A stretch of 64,000 nucleotides of DNA from Synaphobranchus kaupii (taxonomy: Eukaryota > Chordata > Actinopteri > Anguilliformes > Synaphobranchidae), in the NCBI GenBank assembly GCA_029718625.1, contig JAINUF010000028.1, positions 988,328-1,052,327 on the forward strand, written 5' to 3'. This document shows, piece by piece, positions 33,901 through 45,100 of this stretch. A program made the translations under genes and the position numbers. Numbering within the stretch: position 1 is the stretch's first letter; every line of letters starts with the position of its first letter. The notes beneath the pieces are model-generated. The model was given only the letters and a program-made list of their open reading frames with translations, was not told the DNA's origin and searched no databases.

Positions 33901-36900
33901 AACTGCAATTCAGCCTCCTTTAAGGAAACGGCAAACATGCAAACCAAAGAATACACTTTCTTTTGAGAGGAAAAATACACAATTTTACAAATAGTCTGAG
34001 ATATTGCCTAGGTGTGCGTCTGTGAAAATACAATCGCAAAACACGGTACAATTCAGAGCATAGCAGAGGTGCAGACCGATGCACCAGAGCGGTCCTAATT
34101 TCAGCTGTTCGACGTTGTTAAGTTCCCACAGCCATTTTGGGCGCACGGAACGTGTAAGGACTGCCCTTCCCTTAGATTACTGAACCAGATCACGCAGCAC
34201 GTCAATAACTCAGTTACCCCACGTTACCTTGATGGTTCTGTAGTTCTGAGATGTTACTGTAGACTGCAGCAGATGCACCAGAATCACCGTTCCCTTCCAC
34301 CGGTAATGTGGAGAGAAGTGTGGGAGACAGAAAGATTTAAGAAAACTACTTTTTATAAATTACTATATCGGCACCACTGAGCCACATTGAGACATTATTC
34401 TTTTACATTGCGCAAATGTATAAAGTAAGAGTGAATCTTACTGTGTTCAAATCATATACGGCCTTTAAGTACATTTTATAGTTTCTTTGTAAATCCCAGT
34501 ATATTAGCAGTGGCTGTTATTTGTATTTGAATAGTGTGCATTAGTATCACCAGTGAATGCCTTGGTATCAGAACAACAACCATTAGCCTAAGTCCACCTC
34601 CAAGCAAAGTACTTTACATCATTTTTAGAACAAACTGAAACTATGTCCTAAAAACTATGTAGTAAAAGTAAAAAATGGAAAAACGTATCATTAAAATTAG
34701 TTTAAAAAATAAAGTAACAATAAATAACAGAACATGTTCATGTCAAAACACCATTTACTCTCCTTCCTTTCTATGCAATCAGGCATGAGAAAAGAATGAA
34801 GCTGAGATCCACAGAGTATTTCAGCTGATAGAGAGGATTTATAAATTAGACACACTCCAATTGTATCTCCTGCAGACCTATAGAACCAAATCCATAGCCA
34901 AATAGCTAGCTTACCCTCTGGCTGTCATTCCATCTAATAACGTTAGCATGTACCATGGCTATGAATCTTAATAACCACTTACCACTAATTTAAAGGTAAT
35001 TCCCTGTTTCTCCCCACATCTCTGTTTTTGTAAGACATCCTGGCTTGAGTACATTTTTATTTTATTTTATTTAAAATAAAATAAAATTTTTATTTGTTTT
35101 GTATACACTGCTGTTCTTAATGGTGTAGCACCTTTTATATATCAGAATGCCTGTCCTTTTATGTCCCACAGCGTGCCCTCTGTTCCTCCCCTGCAGGCCT
35201 TTTAACTGCACCAACGGTAGCACATGTTAGGAGCTCTCTGTTACTCCCCTGCAGGCCTTTTAACTGCACCAACGGTAGCACATGTTAGGAGCGCTCTGTT
35301 ACTCCCCTGCAGGCCTTTTAACTGCACCAACGGTAGCACATGTTAGGAGCGCTCTGTTACTCCCCTGCAGGCCTTTTAACTGCACCAACGGTAGCACATG
35401 TTAGGAGCGCTCTGTTCCTCCCCTACAGGCCTTTTAACTGCACCAACGGTAGCACATGTTAGGAGCGCTCTGTTCCTCCCCTGCAGGCCTTTTAACTGCA
35501 CCAACGGTAGCACATGTTAGGAGCTCTCTGTTACTCCCCTGCAGGCCTTTTAACTGTACCAACGGTAGCACATGTTAGGAGCGCTCTGTTCCTCTCCTGC
35601 AGGCCTTTTAACTGTACCAACGGTAGCACATGTTAGGAGCGCTCTGTTCCTCCCCTGCAGGCCTTTTAACTGTACCAACGGTAGCACATGTTAGGAGCGC
35701 TCTGTTCCTCTCCTGCAGGCCTTTTAACTGCACCAACGGTAGCACATGTTAGGAGCGCTCTGTTACTCCCCTGCAGGCCTTTTAACTGCACCAACGGTAG
35801 CACATGTTAGGAGCGCTCTGTTACTCCCCTACAGGCCTTTTAACTGCACCAACGGTAGCACATGTTAGGAGCGCTCTGTTCCTCTCCTGCAGGCCTTTTA
35901 ACTGCACCAACGGTAGCACATGTTAGGAGCCCTCTGTTCCTCCCCTGCAGGCCTTTTAACTGCACCAACGGTAGCACATGTTAGGAGCGCTCTGTTCCTC
36001 CCCTGCAGGCCTTTTAACTGCACCAACGGTAGCACATGTTAGGAGCGCTCTGTTCCTCCCCTGCAGGCCTTTTAACTGTACCAACGGTAGCACATGTTAG
36101 GAGCGCTCTGTTACTCCCCTGCAGGCCTTTTAACTGTACCAACGGTAGCACATGTTAGGAGCGCTCTGTTCCTCCCCTACAGGCCTTTTAACTGCACCAA
36201 CGGTAGCACATGTTAGGAGCGCTCTGTTCCTCCCCTACAGGCCTTTTAACTGCACCAACGGTAGCACATGTTAGGAGCGCTCTGTTCCTCCCCTACAGGC
36301 CTTTTAACTGTACCAACGGTAGCACATGTTAGGAGCGCTCTGTTCCTCCCCTACAGGCCTTTTAACTGTACCAACGGTAGCACATGTTAGGAGCGCTCTG
36401 TTCCTCCCCTGCAGGCCTTTTAACTGCACCAACGGTAGCACATGTTAGGAGCGCTCTGTTACTCCCCTGCAGGCCTTTTAACTGCACCAACGGTAGCACA
36501 TGTTAGGAGCGCTCTGTTACTCCCCTGCAGGCCTTTTAACTGTACCAACGGTAGCACATGTTAGGAGCGCTCTGTTCCTCCCCTGCAGGCCTTTTAACTG
36601 CACCAACGGTAGCACATGTTAGGAGCGCTCTGTTCCTCTCCTGCAGGCCTTTTAACTGTACCAACGGTAGCACATGTTAGGAGCGCTCTGTTCCTCCCCT
36701 GCAGGCCTTTTAACTGCACCAACGGTAGCACATGTTAGGAGCGCTCTGTTCCTCTCCTGCAGGCCTTTTAACTGCACCAACGGTAGCACATGTTAGGAGC
36801 GCTCTGTTCCTCCCCTACAGGCCTTTTAACTGCACCAACGGTAGCACATGTTAGGAGCGCTCTGTTCCTCTCCTGCAGGCCTTTTAACTGTACCAACGGT

Positions 36901-39117
36901 AGCACATGTTAGGAGCGCTCTGTTACTCCCCTACAGGCCTTTTAACTGTACCAACGGTAGCACATGTTAGGAGCGCTCTGTTCCTCTCCTGCAGGCCTTT
37001 TAACTGCACCAACGGTAGCACATGTTAGGAGCTCTCTGTTACTCCCCTACAGGCCTTTTAACTGCACCAACGGTAGCACATGTTAGGAGCGCTCTGTTAC
37101 TCCCCTACAGGCCTTTTAACTGCACCAACGGTAGCACATGTTAGGAGCGCTCTGTTCCTCCCCTACAGCCCTTTTAACTGTACCAACGGTAGCACATGTT
37201 AGGAGCGCTCTGTTACTCCCCTGCAGGCCTTTTAACTGCACCAACGGTAGCACATGTTAGGAGCGCTCTGTTCCTCCCCTGCAGGCCTTTTAACTGCACC
37301 AACGGTAGCACATGTTAGGAGCGCTCTGTTCCTCCACCGCAGGCCTTTTAACTGCACCAACGGTAGCACATGCTAGGAGCGCTCTGTTCCTCCCCTGCAG
37401 GCCTTTTAACTGCACCAACGGTAGCACATGTTAGGAGCGCTCTGTTACTCCCCTGCAGGCCTTTTAACTGTACCAACGGTAGCACATGTTAGGAGCCCTC
37501 TGTTCCTCCCCTGCAGGCCTTTTAACTGTACCAACGGTAGCACATGTTAGGAGCGCTCTGTTACTCCCCTGCAGGCCTTTTAACTGTACCAACGGTAGCA
37601 CATGTTAGGAGCGCTCTGTTACTCCCCTACAGGCCTTTTAACTGCACCAACGGTAGCACATGTTAGGAGCGCTCTGTTCCTCCCCTGCAGGCCTTTTAAC
37701 TGTACCAACGGTAGCACATGTTAGGAGCGCTCTGTTCCTCCCCTGCAGGCCTTTTAACTGCACCAACGGTAGCACATGTTAGGAGCGCTCTGTTACTCCC
37801 CTGCAGGCCTTTTAACTGTACCAACGGTAGCACATGTTAGGAGCGCTCTGTTCCTCCCCTGCAGGCCTTTTAACTGCACCAACGGTAGCACATGTTAGGA
37901 GCGCTCTGTTCCTCTCCTGCAGGCCTTTTAACTGCACCAACGGTAGCACATGTTAGGAGCGCTCTGTTCCTCCCCTGCAGGCCTTTTAACTGCACCAACG
38001 GTAGCACATGTTAGGAGCGCTCTGTTCCTCCCCTACAGGCCTTTTAACTGCACCAACGGTAGCACATGTTAGGAGCGCTCTGTTACTCCCCTGCAGGCCT
38101 TTTAACTGCACCAACGGTAGCACATGTTAGGAGCGCTCTGTTCCTCTCCTACAGGCCTTTTAACTGCACCAACGGTAGCACATGTTAGGAGCGCTCTGTT
38201 ACTCCCCTGCAGGCCTTTTAACTGCACCAACGGTAGCACATGTTAGGAGCTCTCTGTTCCTCCCCTGCAGGCCTTTTAACTGCACCAACGGTAGCACATG
38301 TTAGGAGCGCTCTGTTACTCCCCTGCAGGCCTTTTAACTGCACCAACGGTAGCACATGTTAGGAGCGCTCTGTTCCTCCCCTGCAGGCCTTTTAACTGCA
38401 CCAACGATAGCGCATGTTAGGAGCGCTCTGTTACTCCCCTGCAGGCCTTTTAACTGTACCAACGGTAGCACATGTTAGGAGCGCTCTGTTCCTCCCCTAC
38501 AGGCCTTTTAACTGTACCAACGGTAGCACATGTTAGGAGCGCTCTGTTCCTACAGGCCTTTTAACTGTACCAACGGTAGCACATGTTAGGAGCGCTCTGT
38601 TCCTCCCCTACAGGCCTTTTAACTGCACCAACGGTAGCACATGTTAGGAGCGCTCTGTTCCTCCCCTACAGGCCTTTTAACTGCACCAACGGTAGCTCAT
38701 GTTAGGAGCGCTCTGTTCCTCCCCTGCAGGCCTTTTAACTGCACCAACGGTAGCACATGTTAGGAGCAGCATGACAACCTTTTCTTATAATGCACCTAAA
38801 CTGAGGAATCATTAAACACATTATAGAGGCATTTTTAAAACACTTCTTAGAACTCACGTCTTTACTTTAGCCTTTACTTAAAATACCTACAGCGATGCCT
38901 TTTTAAATTTTAGTATTTTAACTTTGTTCAATTGTTTAGTGTTCAATTTATCTTACCTGGTTACCCTTTTATTCACCGTTATCTCTCTAACTGGCTCCTT
39001 CTTTTTATTACTGCACACTAGTATTTTCACGTTTTTATTTTATCTCTGCTTACTGTAAAGCAATTTGAGCTGCAAATCTTTGTGTGAAAGGTGCTATACA
39101 AATAAAGATCATTATTT

Positions 39118-39159
<42 letters not shown>

Positions 39160-42100
39160 TGAGAACAGGGGTGTGGGATTAAGGAGTTAGCCAGCTGACT
39201 TTAGTAAATATTTTGAAGCAACCCAGGCTCTCATCCAATCAGATGTCATCAAATTCAAAATATTTACAGAAGTTAGCCGGCTAAACTCCTTGAATGCTAT
39301 GTAAAAAAACCTAAAATATTTATTTAAAAAACATGAAAAGTCGCTCTGGATAAGAGCGTCCGCTAAATGCCCGTAATGTAATGTAATGTAATGTATTCCC
39401 TTGTGTTACTGCACCTCCCCACAGTACCTCGATCCTCCTGCACTTCTGCAACGTTACTGTGGACTGTATCAGCTGCGCCGATCCCCTGAGCTGCTAATGT
39501 AGAGGGAGAGAGAGATAAACATCTAAACAAACCTTAAATCATATTTCTAGTAATTGATTCTACAGGCAAGCTTTGGGATGACTATAGAAGTGGTCCTTTG
39601 TACACTGAGCTGTCTATTAGCAACTTGAAAAGAATAAGCAAATCTTAAATATGATAAAGCCATACAATATCACATATTTTATTTTAAATATATATTTTTA
39701 ATATGACTATGCTGTATTAGGGGACCACAATATGGAAATTCTGCAGCTGATATCAGTAACCAATATTTGACTGGTCATATACGTAGGTTGATGCAGATTA
39801 TGTCAATAACCAATATTTTACTGGTCATATAGGTTGATGCAGATTATGTCAATAACCAATATTTGACTGGTCATATAGGCTGATGCAGATGCTATGCTGT
39901 TTTGCATTATACCACATACCGTATGCAAAATGCAAGCTTCCACAATAATGGAAGCAGTAGATAAGCACAGACATGAAATGATGAGGGAGAAATGTAACAG
40001 ATTGGTTTACATAAGCAGATGTTTCCACTTGCTTTAGAATGGAGCAGGAGTCCAGAGAGCTATGGAGTCTATATCTTTGCTTGTAAATGTGGCTGGTATA
40101 AATGATACATTACAAATAAATAATAGATACAGAGCTTCAGCTGACTATAATTATATTACTTTATGAGCCTGACATTTCCACTTAATTTACACCATCAGTG
40201 TCACATCAAATGCGTTCCCCCTCTGGTGCAGGTTGCATCATCAAATCAGGTGATACAGTGAATTTGTTCTCAGCTATTATTGGCTGATACCGGTATGACC
40301 ATGATATTATTGTGCATCGCTACACACACACAAAGACAATGTAACATACTTCTCTTTAATTAAATAAATTATTCATATCCTTTCTTCAGGAGGGAAAAAC
40401 TAAATAGAGGTACAATCAGAGAACAAATTTGGAAAAACAGATAAAGGTTAAACCTTAAATGTAATCAAGGGCAACATGTTTAAAAGTACTGTCTATCTTA
40501 AATAGCCACATTAAAATCCATTAAATAAAATGGCAAAAGAAAAAATTAAACAAACCTACTTTAAAAACAGTGTGAATGTTCTGTGAAAGCTAGAAAGCTC
40601 TGTCAGAGAGAACGATGAACAGGGAACCGAGCTCTTACCTGTTGGCGTTTTTAGACGACGGACTAGCAGACACCCTAACAAAGACAATAATCCAACAAGC
40701 ACAGCTGCAGAGCAGGTCAAAGTGATCACCAGCAGCATTCTATTACCTGCATTGGCACAAAAGAAGGAAACTTAACTAGGGACCTCAGAACAGAGAGACC
40801 TTTTGAGTTCATGTTTTTTACAATTTCCGTATTTAGCTATATTAAAAGTTACATTCCTTATTTAGCTATATAAAAAGTTACATTCCGTATTTAGCTACAT
40901 TAAAAGTTACATTCCTTATTTAGTCACATTAAAAGTTACATTCCTTATTTAGCTACATTAAAAGTTGCATTCCTTATTTAGCTATATTAAAAGTTACATT
41001 CCTTATTTATCTATTGTATATTAAGAGTTACTTTCTTTATTTAGCTATATTAAGAGTTACTTTTCTTTTTTATTAAATAAAATGAAAGGTGTACGTACAT
41101 CATATTAATTTGAGCATTTCTGTTTTCTGTTTGAGCAGTGTTGGTACTTGACTTTGGCGGACGCATACTCTTGAAATATTGCAATTGTGTATATGCTATT
41201 GTGCATAATAATATTAAATACTATTTTATTTGGGGAAAAGAGAAAAGTAAAGAATTAAACGTGGTATGTGAAAAACATAATGCTTGAAATTTAATGCAAA
41301 ATTATTCACATAACACTGGAATAAGATTGGAACAGAGAGACCCTAACAGTTTCTGACAAAACCCATGTTTTGCTGGGAAAGTTTGAAAAGTTAATGAAAG
41401 ACTGGGTCAGGTCACAGTGTTACTTAGATGTTACTCATCTAAACTGAAAGCTATCACAAAGAGCAACACCACTTTACATTTCAAATATGCTACAAGTGGA
41501 CTGTCATTTATGCAATCACTAGGCCACAGGAGTGACAGAAGTATTAATGCTCAGTTGAACTCTGTATTGAACTCTGCTTCCCTCCCATTGTGGGTTAAAT
41601 TCAGTTGTTTGTTTTAGCCTTAAATCAGCTCATAGAGATGGTTGGAGGTTTTTACCTTTCGTTTTCTCTTGGGGTTCAGTGATGGGTGTTGTTGGCAGAG
41701 TGAGGTGCAGGGGGACCTGTGCTCTGAGCATGCTCTCTGTGAACACCACACAGGCCCAGTGCAGCTGGACTTCACTGAGGCCCAACAGGGTGAGATTCAG
41801 TATCCTGTTTGGGTGTCCCTCTCTCAGGACTTCCTGTTTTACGAGCTCCCCCCTGCCCCCCCTCATCCACAGCCAGGCCAGAGTCACAGAGCCAATCACC
41901 TGCGATATCTCACAGTTCAGCACAACTGAATGATTCCTGGACGGGCCACCAGGGGGCACTGTTGAAACTGAGAGAGAGAGGGAGAGAGAGGGAGAGAAAG
42001 AGAGAGAGAGTGAATTTTTATGCAGATATCAGCCATTATTAGTAATGAAGTGCCTGTGTGCCTCATGACCTTGGATCAGCTAAATTTCTGTTGTTTACTG

Positions 42101-45100
42101 TTTGCCCATGGCTGTAGTTTATTACATTTTACATTCAGTAAAATAACACACACTTTGTTAGCACCCAATTGTTTTTTACATTATTCCATAATAAAAAAAA
42201 GTATTAATTATCTTTGACTCAGCACCGGGAAAATAAGAAGTGCATGTGTACATTGGATTAGCCTACTTGTTGTCTGTTACATTCAGAATACTGTGACACA
42301 GAATATTGTGAAAACTGCTCAATAAACAACATTTTCTAGTATACTGTTATCTCAACAAAAAACTGTTTCAATGTCCAAAAATGCCAAGTTACTCAAATCC
42401 CTGTAATAAAGATAGCAAAATCTAGGCCCGCAAGATAATAAGCTCTATTCCAACAAAATTCTAATTTTATCAGTTCTTTAAATTGTCTAAGCTTATACTA
42501 AACTTGTACTGCACACTTACCCTGAATAGTTACCAGAGTAATCGAGGCCATCACACTGTTTTCAGAATAACAGATGTACCTGCCACAGTCTCCAAACTTC
42601 ACTGGTGAGATTCTCAGAGGAAAATTATTTCCATCATAGACCTCAGATGAGAATCTCTCTCTATCTATCTCCATGGAAATCAAACCAGTCTCTTGTTTAT
42701 CAGCTGAGGTCACAAGGATAGCATCTAGGCTTAGCAGTGGAACCCTGAACCAAGAAGCTTTACTGTATGAGGACAGTGAATGACAGATTAGCACCACCTC
42801 ACTGCTGTTGAAACTTCCTCTGTACAGAAAAGTGGGTCGTGTGCCATATGTACCTGAAGAAGAAAGTTGTGGTTAGAATGATGTTCTGCACAGTGCTATA
42901 CACATATGCTACTGCTACAGGTAGTGAGCAACAAATGGAGAAAAACTATCAATGTGAAAGTCAATCAGCTCACAGTGTTTGTGGAAGAGGAAAACTCAGG
43001 CCTCATTACAGTATAGCCCATGAAGAATAACACAGGCCATATGTTGAACAAGTCATACATCATTGTGGTCCTCTGGACAACCAAGCAGGAGAAACTGGCA
43101 GCTCAGCTCAATTTTTGGTACCCCAGTTATATACCGGTATACCGGAATATATTGTGTATATGTGTACCATTTGTATAGAAAAAAATATATCATATATATA
43201 ATAGAGTATATTTTGTAAACTTACTACATAACTACCTGCCCATTCACCTGTTTCTATTTACAAACTGAAGGTCAACCGAAAAAATATAGTAATCTCAGTA
43301 AGATTATATTTGTAATCCATGTTTATCCTGGACCAAGATAATTTACCGGGAGCACCTGGACTTAGTCCAGGACAGAAAAAATAGTAGTTTTTAAAAATGT
43401 GCTAAACCTTAAACAGTCCTAATTGTGAAACAAGGTTAAACTGCCACTAGTAGTCTACTTCTGACAAGCCTTTTAAAATATGGAGGCTCAAGATTTCCTA
43501 CTTAATATGCAAATAAACATCTACTAGACTGGAGTCTTAAAATGACTACGGCCGTATTATATGCTGAGTTTACACCAAAAGCGTTTTGACGTGGAGTGTT
43601 GCAGATATGCGCCGCTGGAACTGAAAAGGAAAGCGAAGTTTGTAAGGTGGGCGTTCCCTCTTGGTGTCAGTCAGGTTCGGAGGAGATTCACTTCAGATTT
43701 CTTTTGCTTTATGTAGCTACAGCATAGTTAGTTAGCAAGCTGGGTAAAAAGGTGCGCGGGTCTGCCGTTCTTAAATCCGGGGTTACTGGGGCTGTGTCCG
43801 AATCAGAGCCCTATCTACTGCGCCCTGTCTCCTGTGTACAGTGCACTGGCAGAAGTGTACTGTTTAATGTGCACTGTTTAGCAGTCCGTGAAAAATATCC
43901 GCCGTACTATTTTCCAATCGCACTGTGGAAGTGTCGTAAGCAAGTCATAAGACGTCCCACCAGTCTTGCCATGTCTGCGGTTTTACAGCTAAATTTGGGT
44001 ACTTTCAAAGTGCAGTCCGCAAAAAATATCCGCCGTACTATTTTCCAACCGCACTGTGGAAGTTAGTGTTGTGTCGTTCGTGAACGATTCGTTCAAAAGA
44101 CCGAATCTTTTGGGTGAACGAACTGAACTGAATCACTTACTGAAAAGATCCGTTCATTTCTCAGTTCAGTTGAGCTCTCGAACGGATCTGATCAGCAGCG
44201 AGCGTGCACCGTGCAGGGAGGGGGAGGGACTGCCGCGAGCGAACGTGATTCGTCCCCTGCGAACCAGTTCTGCTGTGCTGAACGAATCATTCACGGGCGG
44301 GTGGGCGCTGAGCGAGGCAGTGAGCGTGCAGAGTGGACTTCTGTGAGCGAACGTGTCGTGATGCGTTCACTGAAGGCTACTAGACACAGTGAGTTAACGT
44401 GACGTGATCCTGAGTGATAATCAGCGGCTCAAACTGCCGATGATTTCTATTTAAAATACGTTGGTTTTGGTTAAAAATAGCCTATAAATTGGGCTAGTTT
44501 TGAGTCGCCATTTGGCTGGAAAGTCTTACAAAATCCGGAAATCTGGCAACCCCGCGCCCCACTCTTGCGCTGCCATCTCATGTGTTGTTTTTGTTGTATT
44601 TGAAGGAAAACGTCAGCGAAGCTGCGCCTCATTTTTTTAAAACGAAGCTTCACGTCATATTCATGTGACCAAAATGTTCGTGTACTTCTTGAAAAGTGTG
44701 CTCCCGAATGTACTCTAAACCCCGGAAGTAAGTGTGTCATCCGGGTGTTTGAAGTATACTGCAATTTGAAAAAAATTTACGTACTCTACAACTTTCTCGC
44801 CCTATCTGCTCACCAAGGCTACTCAACAGTGTGGAAGAGTGCTGATTCACATACTCGCCAAGGCTACTCAACAGTGTGGAAGAGTGCTGATTCACATACT
44901 CGCCAAGGCTACTCAACAGTGTGGAAGAGTGCTGATTCACATACTCGCCAAGGCTACTCAACAGTGTGGAAGAGTGCTGATTCACATACTCGCCAAGGCT
45001 ACTCAACAGTGTGGAAGAGTGCTGATTCACATACTCGCCAAGGCTACTCAACAGTGTGGAAGAGTGCTGATTCAGACACGGCCTAGGATTTATCTTTAGT

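Noticed and set aside
35175..38767. CRISPR-like array
   Set aside because: Units are directly adjacent with no unique spacers, in a vertebrate intron; it is a minisatellite.
44745..45099. Repeat-protein ORFs of 15-residue units
   Set aside because: Caused by the 45-bp tandem repeat (multiple of three).
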